A stretch of 64,000 nt of DNA from Sphingomonas elodea ATCC 31461 (lineage in GTDB: Bacteria > Pseudomonadota > Alphaproteobacteria > Sphingomonadales > Sphingomonadaceae). The notes under the pieces were generated by a model. It saw nothing but the letters and a program-made list of their open reading frames with translations, had not been told where the DNA came from and ran no database searches. Shown one piece after another: positions 44,048 to 52,992 of the stretch. Position 1 is the stretch's first letter, and every line of letters begins with the position of its first letter. The stretch lies in NCBI RefSeq assembly GCF_000226955.1, contig NZ_AGFU01000123.1, forward strand, positions 1 through 64,000, read 5' to 3'. Both the position numbers and the translations under genes were made by a program.

Positions 44048-46933
44048 ATGGATCGTCGCCAGTTGCTGCTCGGCAGCGCGGGGTTGGGAGTGCTTGCCTC
44101 GCTGGGCATGCCCGAGGCCGAGGCCGCCGCACGGGCCGTGGAGGGTGACGGCTTCCCCATGCCCCCGCCCAGGACCGCGCTGCCGCAGCGTTTGCCGGAT
44201 GGCGATCCCACGCGGACCCGCATCGAACGCGGCTGGCGCTTCCATGAAGGGGATGTCGCCCCCGCGCCGCTCAAGGACCATGACGATACCTATGGTAGCG
44301 TGAAGGCAGGCAATGCCCGCGGTGCCGCTGCGCGGGATTTCGACGACAGCGACTGGGCGGAAGTGCGCCTGCCGCACGACTGGGCTTCGTTCCAGCCGTT
44401 CGACAAGACCGCCAACGTCTCGCAGGGCTATCGCAAGCGCGGCATCGGCTGGTACCGCCGCCGGCTGACGCTCGATCCTGCCGATCACGGCAAGACCATC
44501 GAGCTGCATCTCGACGGTGTCGCGACCAATGCCACCGTGTGGGTGAACGGCAGCGTCGTCGCGCACAGCTGGTCGGGCTATGCCAGCATCCTTATCGACA
44601 TGACGCCGTTCGCGCGGTTCGGCGACGAAGACAATGTGATCGCGATCCGCGTCGATGCGGAGGCGATGGAGGGCTGGTGGTACGAAGGCGCGGGGCTCTA
44701 CCGCCATGCCTGGCTGGTGCGCCGGTCGCCGGTGTCGATCGTCACCGACGGGGTACATTGCGATCCGCGCAAGACCGACAATGGCTGGCAGGTGCCGGTC
44801 ACCGTCACGATCGGCAATATCGAGCGTGCGCCGGTGGGCGTGACGATCGAGGCCGAACTGCTCGATCCGGCCGGCAAGCGCGTCGCCATCGGCACCACCG
44901 CCGCGACGGCACTGGTGCTCGATCGCGTCGAGGCCTCGATCGAGCTGTCCGCCGGTGCGCCGCAGCTCTGGTCCGTCGAGACGCCGACGCTCTATACCGT
45001 CCACACCCGGCTGCTGCGCGACGGCAAGCTGATCGACGAGCGCCGCACCGCGATCGGCTTCCGCACCGTCCGCTTCGATGCCGACAAGGGGCTGTTCGTC
45101 AACGACAAGCCCGTCAAGCTGAAGGGCGTGTGCATCCACCAGGACCATGCCGGCGTGGGCGTGGCGCAATATGACGCGTTGCTCGGCTGGCGGCTCGAGC
45201 GGCTCAAGGCGATGGGCTGCAACGCGATCCGCATGTCGCACAACGCGCCCACCGCCGAGCTGCTCGACTGGTGCGACCGGATGGGCTTCCTCGTCATGGA
45301 CGAGAACCGCCACTTCAATCCGGCGCCCGATTATCTGGCCCAGCTCAGCTGGATGGTGCGGCGCGACCGCAACCATCCGAGCGTCATCCTCTGGTCGGTG
45401 TTCAACGAAGAGCCGATGCAGGGCACCGAATCCGGCATCGAGATGGTTCGCCGCATGGAAGCCGCGGTGCGCAAGCTCGACGACAGCCGCCCGGTGACCT
45501 CGGCGATGAACGGGTCGTTCTACAATCCGTCGAACGTCTCGTCGGTCGTCGACGTGATGGGCTTCAACTATTACCAGGGCGAGTATGACAAGTGGCACCG
45601 GCTGAACCCCGGCCGGCCCAGCACCAGCTCCGAGGATACCAGCGCGTTCGAAACACGCGGCGCCTTCGCCAGCGATCCCGCCGCGCACGTCATCACCTCG
45701 TACGACGAGGAGCCCGCGCCCTGGGGCAACACGCACCGCAAGGCATGGCAGCTGATCGCCGCGCGCGAGTTCATCGCGGGCGGCTTCGTCTGGACCGGGT
45801 TCGACTATCACGGCGAGCCGACGCCCTATGCCTGGCCGACCATCGCCAGCTTCTTCGGCATCATGGACCTGTGCGGTTTCCCCAAGACCGCGTTCGGGAT
45901 TCACAGCGCCGCCTGGATCGATGACGCCCCGGTGGTGTGGCTGGCGCCGCACTGGACCTGGCCGGGCAGGGAAGGCCAGGCGATCAAGGTGTTCGTCGCC
46001 TCCAATGCCGAGAGCGTGACGCTGCTGCTCAACGGGAAGGCGATCGGCACCCAGAAGGTCGATCGGCTGCAGGGCAATGAATGGCAGGTGCCCTATGCGC
46101 CCGGCCGGCTGGAAGCGCAGGCGATGCGCGGCGGCAAGGTCGTGGCGCGCATGGTTCACGAGACCGCCGGCGAGCCGGTCGCGCTGCGGCTGACGCCCGC
46201 CCGCACCGTGATGGCGGGCGATGACGAGGACGTCCAGCCGATCACCATCGACGCGGTCGACGCCAAGGGCCGGCATGTGCCGACGGCGAACCTCATGACG
46301 AATTTCACGGTCGAGGGCGCTGCGATCATCGGCGTGGGCAATGGCGACCCGAACTGCCATGAGCCGGAGAAGGGCAATGCGCGCTCGCTGTTCAACGGCC
46401 TCGCGCAGATCCTGGTGCAGGCCGGCACCGGCCGCGGCAAGATCACCGTCAAGGCGACCGCCGAGGGGCTCAAGCCCGCGCTGCTGACGATCGACCGCGC
46501 CGACATCGCGCCGCGCCCGCAGGTCGGCGTGACCCCGCCGCTGATGGTGCTGGGCGACTGGCGCCGCTCGGGGCAGACGGCGGACAAGCCAAAGCCGGGC
46601 CTGGTGCCGGACAATAACAGCTGGGCGTTCCTGCGCAGCGCCATGCCGACACCCGCCGAGCAGCAGCCGGGCTGGCGGGTGTACAACAACCGCCTCAGCC
46701 CGTGGAAGCGCATCGCCGCCGGGGGTGGGACGCTGCGCTTCGCCAGCGTCGGCGGGCGCGCGGAACTGTGGGTGGACGGCAAGAAGCTCGCCGAGAAGAC
46801 CGATGCGGCCCCGGCACCGCTGGAGGCCGCGTTGCCGGCAGGGGCCGGGCAGCGGACGGTCGAGCTGATCGTCGAGGCGCCGGCGGGACAGGTGAGCGGG
46901 CTGTTGGGCAAGGTGACGCTGACGCCGCGGTAA
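44048..46933 (+). CDS. GH2 beta-galactosidase-like enzyme
   Basis: 961 residues with signal sequence (MDRRQLLLGSAGLGVLASLG). GH2 sugar-binding domain with GIGWYRRRLTL and DGVATNATVWVNG; immunoglobulin-like domain; TIM barrel with KLKGVCIHQDHAGVGVA, IRMSHNAPTAELLDWCDRMG, acid/base Glu454 in WSVFNEEP and a probable nucleophile Glu529 in TSSEDTSAFE. The C-terminal third (about 600-961) has DUF4982-like and further beta domains with WVDGKKLAEKTD. GH2 enzymes of this build are usually exo-beta-galactosidases. It could remove the galactose of Lewis a antennae on plant complex N-glycans. It is co-transcribed with the repressor and has TGGAGA before the start. Substrate uncertain. Confidence 0.85.
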   Translation: MDRRQLLLGSAGLGVLASLGMPEAEAAARAVEGDGFPMPPPRTALPQRLPDGDPTRTRIERGWRFHEGDVAPAPLKDHDDTYGSVKAGNARGAAARDFDDSDWAEVRLPHDWASFQPFDKTANVSQGYRKRGIGWYRRRLTLDPADHGKTIELHLDGVATNATVWVNGSVVAHSWSGYASILIDMTPFARFGDEDNVIAIRVDAEAMEGWWYEGAGLYRHAWLVRRSPVSIVTDGVHCDPRKTDNGWQVPVTVTIGNIERAPVGVTIEAELLDPAGKRVAIGTTAATALVLDRVEASIELSAGAPQLWSVETPTLYTVHTRLLRDGKLIDERRTAIGFRTVRFDADKGLFVNDKPVKLKGVCIHQDHAGVGVAQYDALLGWRLERLKAMGCNAIRMSHNAPTAELLDWCDRMGFLVMDENRHFNPAPDYLAQLSWMVRRDRNHPSVILWSVFNEEPMQGTESGIEMVRRMEAAVRKLDDSRPVTSAMNGSFYNPSNVSSVVDVMGFNYYQGEYDKWHRLNPGRPSTSSEDTSAFETRGAFASDPAAHVITSYDEEPAPWGNTHRKAWQLIAAREFIAGGFVWTGFDYHGEPTPYAWPTIASFFGIMDLCGFPKTAFGIHSAAWIDDAPVVWLAPHWTWPGREGQAIKVFVASNAESVTLLLNGKAIGTQKVDRLQGNEWQVPYAPGRLEAQAMRGGKVVARMVHETAGEPVALRLTPARTVMAGDDEDVQPITIDAVDAKGRHVPTANLMTNFTVEGAAIIGVGNGDPNCHEPEKGNARSLFNGLAQILVQAGTGRGKITVKATAEGLKPALLTIDRADIAPRPQVGVTPPLMVLGDWRRSGQTADKPKPGLVPDNNSWAFLRSAMPTPAEQQPGWRVYNNRLSPWKRIAAGGGTLRFASVGGRAELWVDGKKLAEKTDAAPAPLEAALPAGAGQRTVELIVEAPAGQVSGLLGKVTLTPR

Positions 46934-46947
46934 GCGGACGGGTCTAT

Positions 46948-47034
46948 CCTCTCCCGCCAGGGGGAGGTGGGCCGCGCAGCGGCTCCGAGGGGAGGATGGC
47001 CGAACGCTGGCGGCGCATTTCCTCCCCTTCGCCG
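46948..47034. repeat. Intergenic palindromic repeat, REP-like
   Basis: CTCTCCCGCCAGGGGGAGG, GGGCCGCGCAGCGGC and GAGGGGAGGAT...TTTCCTCCCC form several nested inverted repeats between the GH2 gene and the next gene. Similar GGGGGAGGTGG-type elements are common between genes in sphingomonads and Caulobacter. It could also act as the terminator of the gntR-GH2 operon. Copy number elsewhere in the genome cannot be seen here. Confidence 0.4.
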
Positions 47035-47114
47035 CCTTCTCTACGAGCGTGGGAGACGGCGCGCGCGTGCAGAGACTTGCGCTGTGCCGATGACCTATCT
47101 TGCCCTAGCTACGA

Positions 47115-47480
47115 TCAGCAGGGCCCGTGCCAGTACATGTCTTGCCCCAGCGATGACCAGCAGGCGGGCAGCATCCCAAGATCCCGCTTATCCGGTGCGA
47201 AGCCATACCCCGAGCCGCCGTCGAAATATCGCTTGGTGGTGATCTCAACCGCTCCTTCCCGCACAATGACATTGGCGGGGTGCAGCGCTGCGATCTCGTG
47301 CGGCCATTGGCTTTTCGGGACGGCTCCCGGACGGTCTGTGTAGCGTGCCAGAAGATGTCGGGATTCCGCAGCGATGGCCCGCAGTTCCGCTTGATCATGG
47401 GTCGGGTGCGGAAAGGCTGCGTATATCGCGATGGCAGCAAGAAGCGTGACCACGACAACGCCGCCCACCCATGTACGCAT
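47115..47480 (-). CDS. Small membrane-anchored hypothetical protein
   Basis: 121 residues from MRTWVGGVVVVTLLAAIAIY, with GGAGAAGCC before the ATG; a longer start at 47537 adds 19 residues. One N-terminal membrane segment or signal anchor is followed by a soluble domain with ESRHLLARYTDRPGAVPKSQ, then WPHEIAALHPANVIVREGAV and GGSGYGFAPDK. I recognise no named family. It lies 100 bases after the PTS EIICB gene on the same strand and may be transcribed with it, but nothing ties it to sugar use. Confidence 0.6.
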   Translation of the reverse strand: MRTWVGGVVVVTLLAAIAIYAAFPHPTHDQAELRAIAAESRHLLARYTDRPGAVPKSQWPHEIAALHPANVIVREGAVEITTKRYFDGGSGYGFAPDKRDLGMLPACWSSLGQDMYWHGPC

Positions 47481-47579
47481 CCGGCTTCTCCAGAAATTGG
47501 TCGTGAAGAAGCGTAGCAGCGTGCGCGGGCGCAGCAAGGTCCGCGCTCCGCCTCATCGGCGGTGGCGCGGACCGGCCGA

Positions 47580-49295
47580 TTACCCCCGCAGCGCCGCCAG
47601 CGCCGCCTCGTCGCCCAGCAGGTGCAGTACCTTCGCCGTGGGGCGGGCAACCCCGCGGAGGCCCAGTGCCAGCAGCGCGTCACCATCGATGTCCGCCGGA
47701 TCGTTCAGTTCCACCCGCAGGCGCTGGTCATGGGCGCTGACTGATACGATGTTCGCGGCGCCGCCCAGCGCCGCGAGCGCGGCTGGCTGGAGCGCCACGG
47801 CCAGCTCGCGCGTCGGCGCGGCGACGGGGGCTGCCGGCGCCGTCACCCCCCCGCGCGCGGTCGCGTCGCGGATCTCGACTGCCACCACGTCGGCGATCGG
47901 GCCCAGCACCACCTGCAGCGCGCGCTCGGACGGGCGCAGGATGCCGTGGGCGCCGAGTGCCTTGAGCGCGGCATCATCCACCACGCTCTGATCGGCGACG
48001 ATCAGGCGCAGGCGGGTGGTGCATGCGCCGACCTCGATCAGGTTGGCGGAGCCGCCCAGCGCTCGGGCAAAGGCCTCGCCCCGGCTCGACGGCGCGGCAT
48101 CGCCGGCATCCGCCACCACCGGTGCCTCGGCCTCGCGGCCCGGCGTCTTCAGGTCGAAGCGGCGGATCGCCCAGGCGAAGATGCCGTAATAGAGCGCGAA
48201 ATACACCACTCCCACCGGCACCAGGAGCAGCGGCTTGGTCGCCTTGCCGAAGTTGAGCACATAGTCGAACAGGCCGGCGGAGAAGCCGAAGCCGAGCTTC
48301 ACGCCCAGCAGGTCCATCACCACCATCGCCACGCCGGTCAGCACCGCATGGACGACGTAGAGGGCCGGGGCCAGGAACATGAAGCTGTATTCGATCGGCT
48401 CGGTCACGCCGGTCAGCAGCGAGGTAAGCGCGAGGCTGAACAGCAGGCCGCCCACCGCCGCTCGGCGTTCGGGCAGGGCTGCGCGGTACATGGCGAGGCA
48501 GGCGGCGGGCAGGCCGAACATCATCACCGGAAAGAAGCCCGCCATGAACGCGCCCGCATTCGGATCGCCCTCGAAGAAGCGGCGCAGGTCGCCCGTCGCG
48601 CCGTTATAATCGCCCTGCACGAACCAGAACACGTTGTTGAGGATATGGTGCAGGCCGGTCACCAGCAGCACGCGGTTGAGCACGCCGAAGGCGAACAGGC
48701 CGAAGCTGCCGGCACCGGCGATGCCATGGCTCAGGCCGTCGACGCCCGCGCTGATATGCGGAAAGCCGACGCCGACGATCACCGCGAAGACCAGGCCCGC
48801 CAGGCCGGAGGCGATCGGCACGAAGCGACGGCCGCCGAAAAAGGCGAGGTAGGAGGGCAGCTTTATGGCCGAGAAGCGGTTGTAGAAGCTGCCGCCGATC
48901 AGGCCCGAGGCGATGCCGATCGGCACGTCGAGCCGGGCGACCGCCTTGGCCTTCCATGCCGCGACGGCAAGTGCCGCCTGGTCCTTGGCGAGGCCGGCGC
49001 CGACATCGGCCGGCACGGCCAGCAGGCTCTTGCCCGCCTCGGTCGAGACCAGGAAGCAGACGATGCCCGCAAGCGCCGCCGCGCCGTTGCCGTCCTTGGC
49101 ATAGCCGGTCGCCACGCCGATCGCGAAGAGCAGGCCGAGATGCGAGAACAGCGCGTCGCCGGCGGCGCTCACAAAGGCGATGTTGAGCAGGTCGGGTTGG
49201 CCGAGCCGCAGCAGCAGCCCCGCCACCGGCAGCACCGCGATCGGCAGCATCAGCGCGCGGCCGAGCGGCTGGAGCGTTTCTAGGATCTGCTTCAT
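47580..49295 (-). CDS. nagE: PTS EIICB component, N-acetylglucosamine type, with a degenerate second EIIB
   Basis: 571 residues. The EIIC part (about 1-385) has about ten hydrophobic segments, GLHHILNNVFWFVQGDYNGA and the TGVTEPIEYSFMFLAP loop typical of the glucose/GlcNAc EIIC family. An EIIB domain follows with the phosphorylation cysteine Cys425 in VGACTTRLRL. A second EIIB-like copy (about 500-571) aligns well (NIVSVSAHDQRLRVEL) but has His522 where Cys should be. No EIIA is attached; the upstream gene supplies it. It imports and phosphorylates GlcNAc to GlcNAc-6-phosphate at the inner membrane. Its ATG overlaps the preceding stop as ATGA, and NagA and deaminase genes are in the same operon. 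Confidence 0.92.
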   Translation of the reverse strand: MKQILETLQPLGRALMLPIAVLPVAGLLLRLGQPDLLNIAFVSAAGDALFSHLGLLFAIGVATGYAKDGNGAAALAGIVCFLVSTEAGKSLLAVPADVGAGLAKDQAALAVAAWKAKAVARLDVPIGIASGLIGGSFYNRFSAIKLPSYLAFFGGRRFVPIASGLAGLVFAVIVGVGFPHISAGVDGLSHGIAGAGSFGLFAFGVLNRVLLVTGLHHILNNVFWFVQGDYNGATGDLRRFFEGDPNAGAFMAGFFPVMMFGLPAACLAMYRAALPERRAAVGGLLFSLALTSLLTGVTEPIEYSFMFLAPALYVVHAVLTGVAMVVMDLLGVKLGFGFSAGLFDYVLNFGKATKPLLLVPVGVVYFALYYGIFAWAIRRFDLKTPGREAEAPVVADAGDAAPSSRGEAFARALGGSANLIEVGACTTRLRLIVADQSVVDDAALKALGAHGILRPSERALQVVLGPIADVVAVEIRDATARGGVTAPAAPVAAPTRELAVALQPAALAALGGAANIVSVSAHDQRLRVELNDPADIDGDALLALGLRGVARPTAKVLHLLGDEAALAALRG

Positions 49296-51889
49296 GCGGT
49301 GAATTCCCGGGCAAGGCGGCGGACATCGGCGGCGGTGGCGCAGTTGAGCGCTGCGGCGGCATGGGCACGGGCGTGCTCGAGCGTAAGGGTAGCGAGCAGG
49401 GCCTTCACCTCCGGCACCACCGATACGGTGGCGGAAAGCTCGGTGACGCCGAGACCCACCAGGATCGGCACCGCCAGCGGATCGGAGGCGAGGCCGCCGC
49501 ACACGCCGACCCAGCGGCCCCTGGCAGCGGCTCCTCGACAGGTGTCGGCGATCAGGCGCAGCACCGCCGGATGCAGCCCGTCGATGCCGCTTGCCACCGC
49601 CGGGTTCCCGCGGTCCATGGCGAGCGTATATTGGGTGAGGTCGTTGGTGCCGATCGACAGGAAGTCGGCTTCCGTTGCCAGCAGGTCTGCGGTGGCGGCG
49701 GCGGCAGGCGTTTCGACCATGATGCCGAGCTCCACCTTCTCACCGATGCCGAGTTCGTCGCGCAGCCGGTCCAACACGGCGCGGACGGCGCGAAGCTCGC
49801 CGACGCTGGCGATCATCGGCAGCATGATCTTCGCGATGCCGATCGGGCGCACGCCCAGGATCGCGCGCAGCTGGTCTTCCAGCACCTGTGGGTGGGCGAG
49901 GCCGACGCGGATGCCGCGAAGCCCTAGCGCCGGGTTCTCTTCCGTGGCGATCGGCAGATAGGGCGCGGGCTTGTCGCCGCCGATGTCGAGCAGCCGGATG
50001 ATCAGCGGGCGGCCCTGCAGCGCGTCCGCGATCGCCTGATATTCGGCCGTCTGTTCGGCGACGCTGGGCGGCGTCTCTCGTTCCAGGAACAGGAATTCGG
50101 TGCGCAGCAGGCCGCTGCCTTCTGCCCCTGCGGCAACGGCGCGCTCGGCATCGCCGACCGAACCGAGATTGGCGAATACCTCGATGCGGGTGCCGTCCGC
50201 CAGCTTGGCGGGCGCGGCGGCGGCGGCATGGGCGCCGGCGAGCGCGGCGGCGCGAGCGTCGACCCGGGCCTGCGCCTCGGCGCGCTGGGCAGTATCGGGT
50301 GCGATGCGGATCGTGCCGGCGCCGGCATCGAGGATCAGCGTCTCGCCCTCCGCGATGCCCCGCAGCGGCGCACCCATGGCGACCAGCGCGGGAATGCCGA
50401 GGCTGGCGGCCAGGATTGCCACATGCGAGGTCGGCCCGCCGCGCACGGTGGCGAAGCCGCGCACCTGTGCCGGGTCGAGCCCCGTTACCTGCGACGGCAA
50501 CAGGTCGTCGGCGAGGAGGATCGTGTCCGGCGGGAACACCAGCGGCGCGTCTTCCAGTCCCTCGATCGCGGAAACGACGCGGCGCTCCAGATCGACCATG
50601 TCGTCGGCGCGCTCGGCGAGGTGGGCGTCGCCGCTGGCCCGCAGCAGATCGGCCTGCGGACGCAGCGCGAGCCGCCAGGCATGGCCGGCGCTGGCGCCGT
50701 CGAGGATCGCCTGCCGCGCGGTTTCCAGCATGTCCGGATCGTCGAGCATGGTACGGTGGGCCGTCAGGATCGAGCGCATCGGTCCGGCGGCGTGGCTGAG
50801 ATCGGCGTCGATCGCGCGAACCACCTTGGCGATGCCATCCTCCAGTCGCGCGCGTTCGAGGCTGGCGCCCTTGCCGACCGGATCGATGCTGAGCTCGGGA
50901 AGGCGGAAGAAGCATGCGGTGCCGATGGCGAGACCGGGCGCGGCGGTGACGCCGCCCAGCAGGCCGGGCTCGTTCGATACCGGTGCTGCAACCGGGGCGG
51001 CGGCAGGCGCGGGAGCGGGGGCGTTGGCCGGATCGGCCTTCTCGCCCATGCCGGTCTCGATCAGCGCGGCAAGCGTGGCGGCTGCTTCGTCGGCGCGGCC
51101 ACCCTCGGCGGTGATGCGGATGGTGTCGCCCAGCTTGATGCCCAGCGTCATCAGCCGCACGGGGCTGCGCGCATCGGCGCTCTGATCGCCTTTGGTGATC
51201 GTCACCCTGGCGGCGAAGGGGACCAGCACTTCGCGCAGTCGCGCGGCGGGGCGGGCATGGATGCCATGGGCGAGGGGAACGACCACCTCGCGCACCGCGG
51301 TTTCGCTCACCGGGCCGGCAACGGCCTCGACAGCGACCGCTTCGCGCCGGATGGAGAAGATCGGCTCGCCCGGCGCGACGATGCCGCCACCATGCTTGCC
51401 CGTCAGAGCCAACCCGTCCTGGCCGATCAGCAGCACCGGTGTCGTCACCGACGGCGCGCCACACACGATCGCGTCGAGATCGAAGCGTATCAGCACGTCG
51501 CCGGCACGCACCTTGTCGCCCACCTTCACCCGCGGATCGAAGCCCGCGCCGGCCAGCTGCACCGTATCGATCCCGATGTGCATCAGCAGCTCCACGCCGT
51601 CGCCGGCGCGCAGGGTAATGGCGTGGCCGGTCGGCTGCAGCACCGTCACCTCGCCGTCGCACGGCGCGTAGAGGCACCCTTCGGTGGGGTCGATCGCCAC
51701 GCCGTCGCCCAGCATGCGCTGGGCAAAGACGGGATCGGGAACTTCCTCCAGCGGCATCAGCCAGCCGGCCATCGGGGCGCCGATGGCGAGAGCCCCGGCC
51801 GTGGCGTCGTTCTGGGCGGAGGGCGGCGCGATCGTGCTCAGGGCGGGTCTCCGAGGGCTCAGGGAAAGCGGGTTGCGCCGATCCAGCAA
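49292..51889 (-). CDS. PTS multiphosphoryl transfer protein EIIA-HPr-Enzyme I
   Basis: About 865 residues as a three-part fusion. EIIA of the glucose/GlcNAc type has phospho-His104 in ELLMHIGIDTVQ. HPr has His211 in GIHARPAARL. After an Ala/Pro linker comes Enzyme I with His489 in RGGPTSHVAILA, the PEP-binding barrel (FLSIGTNDLTQYTLAMDRGN) and the C-terminal Cys in GVCGGLASDP. It passes phosphate from PEP to the EIICB next door, making the operon self-sufficient. The start is uncertain: a TTG at 51889 overlaps nagA by 31 bases and a CTG at 51841 is the alternative, both before the EIIA domain. Confidence 0.92.
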   Translation of the reverse strand: MLDRRNPLSLSPRRPALSTIAPPSAQNDATAGALAIGAPMAGWLMPLEEVPDPVFAQRMLGDGVAIDPTEGCLYAPCDGEVTVLQPTGHAITLRAGDGVELLMHIGIDTVQLAGAGFDPRVKVGDKVRAGDVLIRFDLDAIVCGAPSVTTPVLLIGQDGLALTGKHGGGIVAPGEPIFSIRREAVAVEAVAGPVSETAVREVVVPLAHGIHARPAARLREVLVPFAARVTITKGDQSADARSPVRLMTLGIKLGDTIRITAEGGRADEAAATLAALIETGMGEKADPANAPAPAPAAAPVAAPVSNEPGLLGGVTAAPGLAIGTACFFRLPELSIDPVGKGASLERARLEDGIAKVVRAIDADLSHAAGPMRSILTAHRTMLDDPDMLETARQAILDGASAGHAWRLALRPQADLLRASGDAHLAERADDMVDLERRVVSAIEGLEDAPLVFPPDTILLADDLLPSQVTGLDPAQVRGFATVRGGPTSHVAILAASLGIPALVAMGAPLRGIAEGETLILDAGAGTIRIAPDTAQRAEAQARVDARAAALAGAHAAAAAPAKLADGTRIEVFANLGSVGDAERAVAAGAEGSGLLRTEFLFLERETPPSVAEQTAEYQAIADALQGRPLIIRLLDIGGDKPAPYLPIATEENPALGLRGIRVGLAHPQVLEDQLRAILGVRPIGIAKIMLPMIASVGELRAVRAVLDRLRDELGIGEKVELGIMVETPAAAATADLLATEADFLSIGTNDLTQYTLAMDRGNPAVASGIDGLHPAVLRLIADTCRGAAARGRWVGVCGGLASDPLAVPILVGLGVTELSATVSVVPEVKALLATLTLEHARAHAAAALNCATAADVRRLAREFTA

Positions 51890-52992
51890 CCGGCGGGCTG
51901 GAAGTCGCGGGTCATCTGCACCCAGTCGGCGCGCAGGCCGGGCGCGAGCGTGCCTCGCTCGTGCGACAGGCCGAGGAACGCGGCGGGGCTGGCGGCGGCC
52001 ATCATCGCCGCATCCTCGGGCGAGGTGCCGACGCGGGTGACCATGTGGCGGAACGCGCCGGTCATATCGAGCGCCGATCCGGCGAGCGTGCCGTCCTGGC
52101 CAAGCAGGCGGCCGCCTTCGACGCGGATGTTCTGGCCGTGCAGATCGAACGCGGTCATGTCCGATCCTACGTTGGGCATCGCATCGGTGACCAGCAGGAA
52201 GCGATCGTGCGGACGCGCCTGCAGTGCGATGCGCAACGCCGCATCATGGACGTGGAAGCCGTCCGGAATGATCCCGCAATAGGCGGTCTGGTTCTCCAGC
52301 GATGCGCCGACCACGCCGGGCGCGCGGTGCAGCAGCGGCGACATGGCGTTGTAGAGATGGGTCACCCCCGTCATGCCGGCGTCGAACGCCGCCACGGCGG
52401 TCTCGTAGGTTGCGTCGCTGTGGCCGATGGCGAGGATCACGCCCGCCTCCGCCAGGCGGCGGACATCGGCAAGGTCCACCATCTCGGGCGCCAGCGTCAC
52501 CAGCACCTTGCCGCGGCGCGGACGGCCGAGCAGCTCGACCATGCCGGCATCCAGCCCGCGGAACTTCTCCGCATCATGGATGCCCTTGCGCGCCTTGTTG
52601 AGGATCGGTCCTTCGATGTGCACGCCCACGCAGCCGGGAACACCGGCCTCGATCGCGGCATCCGCGGCGTCGAGCGCGCGCGCAATTACCTCGGGCACGT
52701 CGCTGATCAGTGTCGGCAGGAAGGCGGTGGTGCCGAACTTGGCATGGGCCGCGCCGATCGCGGCGATGCCCTCCACGCTCGGGTCATCGTTGAACAGCAC
52801 GCCGCCGCCGCCATTGACCTGCACGTCGATGAAGCCGGGGACGACCCAGCCGCCGTCGAGGTCGATCGTGTCGGTGCCGGTACCCTCGGTGGAAATCGAG
52901 ACGATGCGACCCTGATCGACCTCGATCACCGCCTGCGGCAGCGTGCCGGCGGCGGTGACGATGTGGCCGTTGACGAAACGGAAACTGCTCAT
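51859..52992 (-). CDS. nagA: N-acetylglucosamine-6-phosphate deacetylase
   Basis: 377 residues of the amidohydrolase superfamily. Metal and catalytic residues are in place: Glu127 in VHIEGPILN, His191 in GHSDAT, His212 in THLYNAM and catalytic Asp270 in LVTDAM, each within a few positions of the E. coli NagA numbering. It converts GlcNAc-6-phosphate to glucosamine-6-phosphate and acetate in the cytoplasm. The ATG overlaps the stop of the SIS deaminase gene as ATGA, so it is translationally coupled. Confidence 0.95.
   Translation of the reverse strand: MSSFRFVNGHIVTAAGTLPQAVIEVDQGRIVSISTEGTGTDTIDLDGGWVVPGFIDVQVNGGGGVLFNDDPSVEGIAAIGAAHAKFGTTAFLPTLISDVPEVIARALDAADAAIEAGVPGCVGVHIEGPILNKARKGIHDAEKFRGLDAGMVELLGRPRRGKVLVTLAPEMVDLADVRRLAEAGVILAIGHSDATYETAVAAFDAGMTGVTHLYNAMSPLLHRAPGVVGASLENQTAYCGIIPDGFHVHDAALRIALQARPHDRFLLVTDAMPNVGSDMTAFDLHGQNIRVEGGRLLGQDGTLAGSALDMTGAFRHMVTRVGTSPEDAAMMAAASPAAFLGLSHERGTLAPGLRADWVQMTRDFQPAGCWIGATRFP

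Noticed and set aside
43997-46360. 787-codon minus-strand frame opposite the GH2 galactosidase-like gene
   Set aside because: The plus-strand product has a signal peptide and catalytic residues; the antisense product is low-complexity His/Arg/Asp-rich.
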